From Merdivicinus sp050943495 (GTDB lineage Bacteria > Bacillota > Clostridia > Oscillospirales > Ruminococcaceae), in the NCBI GenBank assembly GCA_050943495.1, contig JBMNPH010000023.1, positions 1-25,849 of the forward strand: a stretch of DNA of 25,849 nt, written 5' to 3'. Below, one piece after another: positions 9,072 through 15,020 of this stretch (its first letter is position 1; each line of letters opens with the position of its first letter). Position numbers and translations under genes: made by a program. Under the pieces are notes generated by a model. That model made no database searches and was not told where the DNA came from. It saw nothing but the letters and a program-made list of their open reading frames with translations.

Positions 9072-9102
9072 AAACCGCTCACGATCTTGTGGGCGGTTTT
9101 TT
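9072..9102 (+). terminator. Terminator of the sugar-uptake operon
   Basis: An 11-bp stem (9072-9082 with 9089-9099, one G-T pair) and a 6-nt loop lead into a run of six T (9097-9102). It lies just after the GH36 stop codon. It also faces the end of the convergent ArsR-type gene and may serve both directions. Confidence 0.85.
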
Positions 9103-9111
9103 CCATGCCGT

Positions 9112-9408
9112 TCAATTTTTGCGTTGCATCAGATCATTCAGACACTGTCGGGCTGCCTCCATACCTTCCAATGAAATGGAATAATGCGTCCATTTTCCAT
9201 CCTTACGCCCGACTACAAGCCCCGAATCACATAGGATTTTCATATGGTGAGACAAGGTCGGCTGTGTCACATCAAGCTGCTCGAGCAGCTTACAGGCGCA
9301 TTTTTCTCCGCCGGACAAAATTTCCAGAATCCGCACCCGGTTTTCATCACACAGCGCCTTAAAAATTGTCGCGACCTTTTTGGGATCCATACCCTCGCCC
9401 CATTCCAT
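9112..9408 (-). CDS. ArsR/SmtB-family metal-type repressor
   Basis: This 98-aa winged-helix regulator has the ArsR fold: a helix with FKALCDENRVRILEIL, then the recognition region VTQPTLSHHMKIL, then the wing GLVVGRKDGKWTHYSI. A CxC pair (Cys37 and Cys39 in GEKCACKLLE) sits where ArsR/CadC proteins bind As(III), Cd or similar thiophilic metals. The start could be Met1 (9408) or Met7 (9390); neither has a clear ribosome site, although GCGAGGG precedes Met7. The gene stands alone under its own consensus promoter, with no efflux pump or reductase nearby, so it either regulates itself and distant genes or has lost its partner genes. The converging neighbour is the sugar operon, which is probably unrelated. 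Confidence 0.9.
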   Translation of the reverse strand: MEWGEGMDPKKVATIFKALCDENRVRILEILSGGEKCACKLLEQLDVTQPTLSHHMKILCDSGLVVGRKDGKWTHYSISLEGMEAARQCLNDLMQRKN

Positions 9409-9428
9409 TGATTTCTTTCAATGTTTCT

Positions 9429-9457
9429 ATTATATTCAAATGTGATGTATTTGTCAA
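9429..9457 (-). promoter_or_regulatory. Consensus sigma-A promoter with candidate operator for the ArsR-type gene
   Basis: On the minus strand TTGACA (9452-9457) and TATAAT (9429-9434) are separated by exactly 17 nt, a perfect match. Within the spacer lies an interrupted dyad, CAAAT-N7-ATTTG (9437-9453). A second dyad, ATTGA-N6-TCAAT (about 9407-9422), overlaps the likely transcript start. Either could be the repressor's operator. So strong a promoter over a small regulator gene fits negative autoregulation. Confidence 0.8.
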
Positions 9458-9509
9458 TCACGCACCCCTTATTGGCCGCACATAACTGCTATAGATAAGG
9501 AGATCGAAA

Positions 9510-9836
9510 TTACCAGCGTTTCATATTTTTCTCAAATTTCTCAACATATACGGATTTTAATTCTTCAGATGATATGCCATAACACAAAAGAACATCATTA
9601 TAGTACATCAGAACATCTGCTAATTCTTCAACTAAGTGCTTTCTTAAATTTTCATCTGTACAAGCCTTTGTTCCACCATGTTTCTTGACAACATCAATGA
9701 CTTCTCCTATTTCCCCTATCATCCAGAGCAATTTATTTTTCCCTGTTTCCGGAGAAATCGGTTCCCACTTATCTTTATACTGATCTTGCAAAATTTTCTG
9801 CATTTCCTGCATCTCATCTATCCCAAAATCGGCCAT
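9510..9836 (-). CDS. MazG-like nucleotide pyrophosphohydrolase
   Basis: This 108-aa all-alpha NTP-PPase family protein shows the metal-binding motifs EIGE (42-45) and EELAD with Glu71/Asp74, about 26 residues apart. Such enzymes hydrolyse nucleoside triphosphates, often non-canonical ones, to monophosphate and pyrophosphate. It is a single-domain form, much shorter than two-domain E. coli MazG. GGAGG lies 8 nt before the ATG. The gene is clearly more AT-rich than spoIVB or the sugar operon and uses many A/T-ending codons, which suggests acquisition from elsewhere. It has its own promoter and no visible partner gene. Confidence 0.87.
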   Translation of the reverse strand: MADFGIDEMQEMQKILQDQYKDKWEPISPETGKNKLLWMIGEIGEVIDVVKKHGGTKACTDENLRKHLVEELADVLMYYNDVLLCYGISSEELKSVYVEKFEKNMKRW

Positions 9837-9867
9837 CTGAATCCCTCCACGAATTCCAGTTTTTGTT

Positions 9868-9897
9868 ATTATATCACATTTATGGCCAACTTGTAAA
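9868..9897 (-). promoter_or_regulatory. Promoter of the MazG-like gene
   Basis: Minus strand: TTTACA (9892-9897), an 18-nt spacer and TATAAT (9868-9873), preceded by the extended -10 TGA. It lies about 30 nt before the gene's ATG, giving a short leader. Confidence 0.75.
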
Positions 9898-9907
9898 ACT
9901 TATGTAA

Positions 9908-9931
9908 GGCAGCCGAATGGCTGTCTTTTTA
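9908..9931 (+). terminator. Hairpin with T-run, plus-oriented, at the end of spoIVB
   Basis: A 7-bp stem (9908-9914 with 9919-9925, GAAT loop) is followed by TTTTTAT on the plus strand. The gene ending here, spoIVB, is on the minus strand, where the hairpin is followed by TTACATAA and would be a weak terminator. It may instead stop antisense transcription entering spoIVB. Confidence 0.5.
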
Positions 9932-11152
9932 TCCTGCCAGCTTTTGTTCCAGATTTTCGCAGTTGTCCAGCATATTCTCCGCAAAAATTCCGTAGCCTCG
10001 AGTAGGATCGTTTACAAATACATGGGTGACAGCACCTGCCAGCTTTCCGTCCTGAAGAATCGGACTGCCGCTCATCCCCTGCACAATCCCACCAGTTGCC
10101 TCCAACAATTCCGGGTCCGTGATGTGAAGAATCATATTTTTGGTTGGGGTATGATCCCCCAGATTGACCTTTTCAATCTCTGCGTCATAGTATTGTGGTG
10201 TATCTCCCTGAATGGTTGCCAAAATCTGTACAGGTCCTTCTTCAATTTCCTGGCGGAACAGCAGCGGAACTGCTTCCATTCGGCTGGGATTATGATACAG
10301 GTATCCGTAGATCCCCGTTTCATTATTTATAGCCAAATTGCCGCTCGGTACGCTCGACACAAAACTCCCTTGCAATTCACCCGGCTCGCCTGGTTCACCT
10401 TTTTCCGCACCGGTAATGAAGACCGGCACCACTTCTCCGCTTGCAAGCGGCATGGGTTCGCCGGTATCTACATCGCAGACGGCATGCCCCAATCCGCCGA
10501 AAATTCCCGTTGCCGGGTCGTAAAAGGTCACCGTTCCGATCCCTGCCGAGGAATCCCGTACCCAAATTCCACAGCGGTATTGTTCATCGCTGACGCTTTT
10601 TACTGCCTGTACCTCAGCGGTTTGTTCGCTGTCTCCGCGCCGGATCCGGAATTGCATCGGCTTTCCGCCGCTCTCCCGGACGCATGCCGTCAACTCTTTA
10701 TTGGAATGGACGGCTGTTCCATTTACGGTCAGAATGACATCTCCCTTTTGCAAACCCGCTTCATCTGCCGGATAAACTGTTCCGGTATAAGTTTCCACCG
10801 GATTGATTCCGACAATTACCACGCCGTCTGTCAGCATTTTGAGGCCAAACGGTGTCCCGCAGGGAACAACATACCGTTCCTCCACTTCCTCCAGCCAAGT
10901 GCTTTTGACCGGAATCAACCCGAGCAGTTCCAACTCCGTCTCCCGTGAAAGGAATCGGGCACTTCCCGCCTGTACCTCCGCATTCTGCGGAATGGTTGAG
11001 GTAATCTGCCGGTATGGATACAGTTGAAAAGATTCCGCATCTGATACATAAAATCGGTCCGGAATCTCAAAATTCAGATAGGCAACAAACCCCATCACCG
11101 CCGTCACCACAATGGCCGTAAACAATGTCAGGGTCTGAATCGCTTTTCGCAC
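9929..11152 (-). CDS. spoIVB: SpoIVB serine peptidase (stage IV sporulation protein B)
   Basis: SpoIVB is secreted from the forespore and triggers SpoIVFB-dependent activation of pro-sigma-K in the mother cell. The 407-aa protein has an N-terminal membrane anchor (about 5-28), a PDZ domain (about 110-185) and an S55 peptidase domain. In numbering from the GTG start, His223 (GLGHAV), Asp346 (ITDPE) and Ser361 (GMSGSP) match the B. subtilis triad, including the 15-residue Asp-Ser spacing. GTG 11152 is chosen because AAGGGGG (11161-11167) lies 8 nt upstream; the in-frame TTG at 11158 would be only 2 nt away. The usual recN/spo0A neighbours are absent. Its presence implies endospore formation. 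Confidence 0.93.
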   Translation of the reverse strand: MRKAIQTLTLFTAIVVTAVMGFVAYLNFEIPDRFYVSDAESFQLYPYRQITSTIPQNAEVQAGSARFLSRETELELLGLIPVKSTWLEEVEERYVVPCGTPFGLKMLTDGVVIVGINPVETYTGTVYPADEAGLQKGDVILTVNGTAVHSNKELTACVRESGGKPMQFRIRRGDSEQTAEVQAVKSVSDEQYRCGIWVRDSSAGIGTVTFYDPATGIFGGLGHAVCDVDTGEPMPLASGEVVPVFITGAEKGEPGEPGELQGSFVSSVPSGNLAINNETGIYGYLYHNPSRMEAVPLLFRQEIEEGPVQILATIQGDTPQYYDAEIEKVNLGDHTPTKNMILHITDPELLEATGGIVQGMSGSPILQDGKLAGAVTHVFVNDPTRGYGIFAENMLDNCENLEQKLAG

Positions 11153-11270
11153 GCACAATTCCCCCTTATTTTTTTTCTTTCATGGTTACTATGCGCGTTT
11201 TTTCAAAAAATATCATTGGAATTTTTTGCTGAAATTGCGGTCGATTTCCTGTGCTTTGCAGCATTTTTTC

Positions 11271-11299
11271 TTGACACTAATTTTTTGATGTGCTATCAT
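11271..11299 (+). promoter_or_regulatory. Promoter of the WG-repeat lipoprotein
   Basis: TTGACA (11271-11276), a 17-nt spacer and TATCAT (11294-11299), with an extended -10 TG at 11291-11292. The start near 11306 leaves a leader of about 20 nt to the ribosome site and TTG codon. Confidence 0.85.
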
Positions 11300-11326
11300 G
11301 AAGACAATCTGAAGGGAGTGATTCTC

Positions 11327-12424
11327 TTGAAAAAATTCATTTTACTGATTGCGATAGTTCTGCTGCTAGCTTCCTGTTCTGTAGAAGAATCCAATTCTTC
11401 CACCCTACCGGAATCGGTTCCGGAAAGTTCCTCAGCCGAAATGAGCAAATCTGAATCCGCTGAGTCTTCCGACAGCGTTCCTGCTTCGGAACCCTCTGTT
11501 TCTGAGGAATCTTCCGCCGAACTGGTTCCAGCATCCGAGGTGGAAATTTTCTGCGACCAAATGGTCCCCGCTTTGATTGAAACTTCTCCGAATCCGGAAC
11601 GTATGCGGTACCCAGAAGGAGAAACTCTTTTCTATTCCATCTATCGTGATGGTGCCTGGGGTTTAGTGGATGAAAACGGCACCGAATGGCTTCCCTGCAA
11701 TGCCTCTCAAGAATTGGAACTCTGTATGAAAGATGAATGGATCTGGCTGCAAAGCGGTCCAATTGACGAAGACTGGGAAACGCTAAACGCAACTGTTGAG
11801 GAAGCAACCGGATTTTCTCTTTGCTATGGGCACGGAAACAGCGGCATAACCTTTATGATTGATGCGGAAAATCCCGACACCCTGCAATCCTTCCATACGA
11901 TGGAAGGGGCGGCTTCCCTGAAACCGACAGAACCGGATGAAATTCCCACTGATTCTTATTTTCCCGTCTTTTACGGTACTCTCGAAAATGAGGAAGAAAT
12001 TCCCGAGCTTTCCCATGATGGTTACTGGAATTTCTGCAATGTGGACGGAACCCTCCTCGCAGAGGGCATGGAATTTGACCGGGTCGGTTGGTTCAACGGC
12101 GAAGCGCTGGTTCCGGTCTGTCAGGACGAAAAATGGGCCTATCTTTCCGCCGATGGGCAACTCGTTACCGATTTTGTTTATGACAATTGTTGGGGATCAT
12201 CTCTCGTCTTTAATCCGGACACGCAAGAGTATGAACAGGTTTCCCGTTATTATGCTTACAATATGGCAGGCGGATATGTGCCGGTCTGCAAGGATGGTAA
12301 ATGGGGCGTTCTCGATGCCAATGGAACAGAAATCGTCCCCTGCCAATATGAAGGCGCTGCCCCTTATCCGGGCGGTGCTTGGCTGGCAGAAGATGGCGTC
12401 TGGAAATTATTCCTTTTTGAATAA
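11327..12424 (+). CDS. Lipoprotein with WG (KWG) beta repeats
   Basis: This 365-aa cell-surface lipoprotein starts with a short signal ending LLLASC (Cys17), followed by a long Ser/Glu-rich spacer (about 18-75). The mature part carries WG repeats of the pattern dGkWGlvdanGteivPcqYe. Clear units are near the start of the domain (RDGAWGLVDENG) and near the end (KDGKWGVLDANG, then DGVWKLF), with more diverged ones between (DEKWAYLSADG). WG-repeat proteins form beta-propeller-like folds of mostly unknown function. The TTG start at 11327 is chosen because AAGGGA lies 8 nt upstream and the signal peptide begins there; longer in-frame readings would put non-signal sequence in front. It is transcribed alone. 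Confidence 0.85.
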   Translation: MKKFILLIAIVLLLASCSVEESNSSTLPESVPESSSAEMSKSESAESSDSVPASEPSVSEESSAELVPASEVEIFCDQMVPALIETSPNPERMRYPEGETLFYSIYRDGAWGLVDENGTEWLPCNASQELELCMKDEWIWLQSGPIDEDWETLNATVEEATGFSLCYGHGNSGITFMIDAENPDTLQSFHTMEGAASLKPTEPDEIPTDSYFPVFYGTLENEEEIPELSHDGYWNFCNVDGTLLAEGMEFDRVGWFNGEALVPVCQDEKWAYLSADGQLVTDFVYDNCWGSSLVFNPDTQEYEQVSRYYAYNMAGGYVPVCKDGKWGVLDANGTEIVPCQYEGAAPYPGGAWLAEDGVWKLFLFE

Positions 12425-12430
12425 TAAAAC

Positions 12431-12461
12431 AAAACGCGCCTCATTTGAGACGCGTTTTTTT
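12431..12461 (+). terminator. Bidirectional terminator between the WG lipoprotein and pfp
   Basis: AAAACGCG (12431-12438) pairs with CGCGTTTT (12451-12458), extended inward by CTC/GAG past one C-A mismatch. It is followed by a T-run on the plus strand and mirrored by an A-run upstream, so it can serve the convergent gene on the minus strand too. Confidence 0.82.
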
Positions 12462-12466
12462 CCTAA

Positions 12467-13687
12467 TCAATCGAGAAAACTGACATATTCATTCATACCA
12501 AATTCATTACGGAACTGCGGGACATCTCCTTGGGTCAGAGGCAGAATATAATCACAGATTTCCCGCGCAACCTGCGGGTCATCCAACTGACGCCATTTTT
12601 CCGGCACCAGCTGTTCCAGATTCGCCACCTCTTCAATTGCAACAGTCTTGAGTTGAATCGCATACGGAGTATCCGACAGACGTTCCACTGCCACCATCCG
12701 GCCGGTTTCTCCGCGCAGCGCTGCTGCAACGCCGGCTTTTCCGATGGCAAATCCTTCCTCAATATCCGCCAGGGAAGCCAGATGCGACGAACATCGCTGC
12801 ATAAGATTCAACTCAATCGACCGTACTTTGCAGCCGATTTCCCGTTTCACCAATCCTTCGAGATATTTTCCCACACCGCTCAGATAGGCATGGCCAAAAA
12901 CATCCACGGCGCCGCTTTTTGCACTACTGCCTACATATTCGCCTTCTGCATCGCGCAGACCCTCGCTGACAACCGCCACTACATTGGGAGAATGCTGCAA
13001 TACATCCCGCACCTGTTCCAGAAAACGATTTTCATCAAAAGGAGTCTCGGGAATTGCAATAATATCCGGCTTACTACCGCCTACAAAGCGCGGTAAGCCA
13101 GCTGCCAGGGTCAGCCAACCTGCGTTCCGGCCCATCACTTCGACTATCGTCACAGCGGGTACATTATAAATGGCAGTATCCCGAATAATTTCTCCAATGG
13201 TAATTCCCAAATATTTTGCTGCACTTCCGTACCCGGGAGTATGATCGGTCAGCGGCAAATCATTATCAATCGTTTTAGGAACGCCCATAAAGACCGGCGC
13301 ATCCGGCTCACCTTCAAAAAGCCGGGAAAGCTTATAGACGGTGTCCATACTGTCGTTCCCACCGATGTATAGGAAATATCCGATTTCATATTCCCGAAAA
13401 ATTTTGCGCAGATTTTGATAAATTTCAGCGTCACACTGATCTACGGGTGGCAGCTTGCAGCGGCAGGATCCCAACGCCATAGCCGGTGTCGCTTTCAGCT
13501 TCTCTAAATCAGAAAAGTCTGTCAGGTCTACAAGCTTTCCTGCTTGCATTCCTTCTACTCCGTGCAACCCTCCATATATTTTTTTAATCGGCAGCGCATC
13601 CTTTGCCGCTGCGATTACTCCTGCCAATGTCGCATTAATTGCAACACTCGGTCCTCCGGACTGTGCAACAACTAAATTTTTACCCAT
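12467..13687 (-). CDS. pfp: PPi-dependent 6-phosphofructokinase
   Basis: This 406-aa enzyme phosphorylates fructose 6-phosphate to fructose 1,6-bisphosphate in glycolysis; the PPi-type reaction is reversible. The N-terminal SGGPSVAINATLAG is the nucleotide/PPi loop. The discriminating positions favour pyrophosphate: IGGNDS (108-113) has Asp112 where ATP enzymes have Gly, and PKTIDND (137-143) has Lys138 where ATP enzymes usually have Gly. MGRNAGWLTLAAGL is the substrate region. The start at 13687 is chosen because GGAAAGGAG lies 7 nt upstream; upstream in-frame codons run into the terminator hairpin. PPi-type use is inferred from motifs. Confidence 0.92.
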   Translation of the reverse strand: MGKNLVVAQSGGPSVAINATLAGVIAAAKDALPIKKIYGGLHGVEGMQAGKLVDLTDFSDLEKLKATPAMALGSCRCKLPPVDQCDAEIYQNLRKIFREYEIGYFLYIGGNDSMDTVYKLSRLFEGEPDAPVFMGVPKTIDNDLPLTDHTPGYGSAAKYLGITIGEIIRDTAIYNVPAVTIVEVMGRNAGWLTLAAGLPRFVGGSKPDIIAIPETPFDENRFLEQVRDVLQHSPNVVAVVSEGLRDAEGEYVGSSAKSGAVDVFGHAYLSGVGKYLEGLVKREIGCKVRSIELNLMQRCSSHLASLADIEEGFAIGKAGVAAALRGETGRMVAVERLSDTPYAIQLKTVAIEEVANLEQLVPEKWRQLDDPQVAREICDYILPLTQGDVPQFRNEFGMNEYVSFLD

Positions 13688-13710
13688 TCTGTACTCCTTT
13701 CCAAAAGAAA

Positions 13711-13733
13711 AAGCCGGGGAAAAGTCCCGGCTT
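13711..13733 (-). terminator. Terminator after the signal-peptidase-like gene
   Basis: An 8-bp GC-rich stem (13711-13718 with 13726-13733) with a 7-nt loop is followed on the minus strand by TTTCTTTT. It lies between the stop codon of the signal-peptidase-like gene and the ribosome site of pfp, so pfp is presumably partly dependent on read-through or on an unseen promoter. Confidence 0.75.
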
Positions 13734-13737
13734 ATGC

Positions 13738-14364
13738 TCAATCTCGCCGTTTGGAGATCTCAACCGGTTGATCGAAGCTTAGCATTTCGCCTGTTATGCC
13801 ATCAGAAGGCGCATGTCGCTGTATCCACAACGCTTTCCATATCACATGAAATAGTATGCTCAATCCTATCGCACAAAGTGCAATCCCTGCTGCCCATCCT
13901 AAAAAAATCATTTTGCCATCTTCCGACTGCAAAAACAACACCCATTGCCCAAGCTGTGCACTGCGTAGCGTTGCCTCTCCCAGAAAACGACAATTCTCTG
14001 CTGATAATTCCAGCGTATTCCCAGATGTATCCGCAACAGTATAGAGAAGCCCATCAATTGCAGTAACTTTTCGAACTAACAGATGTTCCTCTCCTTCTTC
14101 CAAATAATAAAAGGCAGCATAATCCCCTTCTGTTATATCGGAAAAATTCGCATGCTTTACCACAATCAGATCGTTGCGCAGCATATCTGGTTCCATTGCA
14201 GTGCTCTTATTTAAATGAAAGCTGTATCCAAATAAATTAAAGGTACCTGTGTGGCTCGCATTCTTCACACCGATTCCCAACAGGATCATCCCTACGATCG
14301 AACATAGTATCAAGAGGGACAATATGGCGCTTACACTGATTCGTACAATTTTTCTCCAGTCCAT
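13738..14364 (-). CDS. Signal peptidase I-like membrane protein lacking catalytic residues
   Basis: The 208-aa protein has one N-terminal membrane segment (about 8-33), an extracytoplasmic S26-type domain and a C-terminal segment (about 152-176), the layout of SipW-like peptidases. The box STAMEPDMLRNDLIVV (54-69) corresponds to SxSMEPxxxxGDLIxV, but Ala56 (codon GCA) replaces the catalytic Ser before MEP. In the next box LLVRKVTAIDG, Arg98 stands where the general base Lys or His would be. It is therefore probably not a peptidase. The start at 14364 follows AAAGGA by 9 nt; longer in-frame readings run across the promoter. It has its own promoter and terminator, so it may be monocistronic. 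Its role is unknown. Confidence 0.8.
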   Translation of the reverse strand: MDWRKIVRISVSAILSLLILCSIVGMILLGIGVKNASHTGTFNLFGYSFHLNKSTAMEPDMLRNDLIVVKHANFSDITEGDYAAFYYLEEGEEHLLVRKVTAIDGLLYTVADTSGNTLELSAENCRFLGEATLRSAQLGQWVLFLQSEDGKMIFLGWAAGIALCAIGLSILFHVIWKALWIQRHAPSDGITGEMLSFDQPVEISKRRD

Positions 14365-14397
14365 CTGCGTCCGTCCTTTCTGGTCTCTAATATTCAT

Positions 14398-14426
14398 ATT
14401 ATATAACATCACCGTGGGAAAATCAA
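14398..14426 (-). promoter_or_regulatory. Promoter of the signal-peptidase-like gene
   Basis: Minus strand: TTGATT (14421-14426), 17-nt spacer, TATAAT (14398-14403). It lies about 35 nt before the ATG and is divergent from the tRNA operon promoter. Confidence 0.82.
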
Positions 14427-14471
14427 GGTATTTTGTCGACGAAAAAATTCCGCTTTTTTTCGAAAAAGCTG

Positions 14472-14500
14472 TTGACAAAATTGAAAAACTGATGTATAAT
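14472..14500 (+). promoter_or_regulatory. Consensus promoter of the Asp-Phe-Gly-Cys tRNA operon
   Basis: TTGACA (14472-14477), exactly 17 nt, then TATAAT (14495-14500). A perfect sigma-A match 38 nt before the first tRNA, as expected of a stable-RNA promoter. Confidence 0.92.
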
Positions 14501-14537
14501 AATATCCGTTGACTGACCGTATTGGTTGGTAAGAAAT

Positions 14538-14614
14538 GGCCTGCTAGCTCAGTTGGTTAGAGCGCTAGCCTGTCACGCTAGAGGTCGTGGGTTCGAGCCC
14601 CATGCAGGTCGCCA
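14538..14614 (+). tRNA. tRNA-Asp(GTC)
   Basis: Full cloverleaf: acceptor GGCCTGC/GCAGGTC, loop CTGTCAC with anticodon GTC, GGTTCGAGCCC T-arm, discriminator G and encoded CCA. It is first in a four-tRNA operon. The sequence is identical to the copy at 17867-17943. Confidence 0.97.
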
Positions 14615-14620
14615 TTTTAT

Positions 14621-14696
<76 letters not shown>

Positions 14697-14700
14697 TTTT

Positions 14701-14776
14701 GCGGATTTAGCTCATCTGGTAGAGCGCCACCTTGCCATGGTGGAGGTAGCGAGTTCGAGCCTCGTAATCCGCTCCA
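14701..14776 (+). tRNA. tRNA-Gly(GCC)
   Basis: Acceptor GCGGATT/AATCCGC, anticodon loop TTGCCAT with GCC, standard T-arm and encoded CCA. It lies 4 nt after tRNA-Phe. It is identical to the copy at 17683-17758. Confidence 0.97.
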
Positions 14777-14781
14777 TTTTC

Positions 14782-14855
14782 GGTGCCATAGCCAAGTGGT
14801 AAGGCAGAGGACTGCAACTCCTTCACCCCCAGTTCAAATCTGGGTGGCACCTCCA
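14782..14855 (+). tRNA. tRNA-Cys(GCA)
   Basis: Acceptor GGTGCCA/TGGCACC, anticodon loop CTGCAAC with GCA, AGTTCAAATCT T-arm, discriminator T and encoded CCA. It is the last gene of the plus-strand tRNA operon and has no second copy in the window. Confidence 0.97.
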
Positions 14856-14887
14856 AAAACCGATCCAATTCATTGGATCGGTTTTTT
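14856..14887 (+). terminator. Terminator of the plus-strand tRNA operon
   Basis: CCGATCCAA (14860-14868) pairs perfectly with TTGGATCGG (14873-14881) around a TTCA loop, followed by TTTTTT. It begins directly after the CCA of tRNA-Cys. Confidence 0.93.
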
Positions 14888-14951
14888 CTTTTTCTAAATT
14901 ATTCTCAATAAAAGCAGATGAATAGTAAATACATTGCTTTTTATACAAAGA

Positions 14952-14983
14952 AAATCCCCTCCACTTTTAAGTGGAGGGGATTT
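14952..14983 (-). terminator. Terminator of the cell-wall-binding protein gene
   Basis: A long near-perfect stem (14952-14966 with 14969-14983, TTTTAA turn) is followed on the minus strand by TTTCTTTG. It lies about 40 nt after the stop codon of the 695-aa surface protein. Confidence 0.87.
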
Positions 14984-15020
14984 ATTATTCGATTACCTTA
15001 GCGGTTCGATCAAATCAGAC

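Noticed and set aside
9510..9836. MazG as part of a toxin-antitoxin pair
   Set aside because: No toxin-like or second small gene is adjacent or overlapping; the gene has its own promoter.
9917..10948. Plus-strand open frame (343 codons) opposite spoIVB
   Set aside because: spoIVB has a full triad, a PDZ domain and a ribosome site; the opposite reading resembles no family.
13738..14364. Active SipW-type signal peptidase
   Set aside because: Catalytic Ser is Ala56 and the general-base position is Arg98, so an activity call is not justified.
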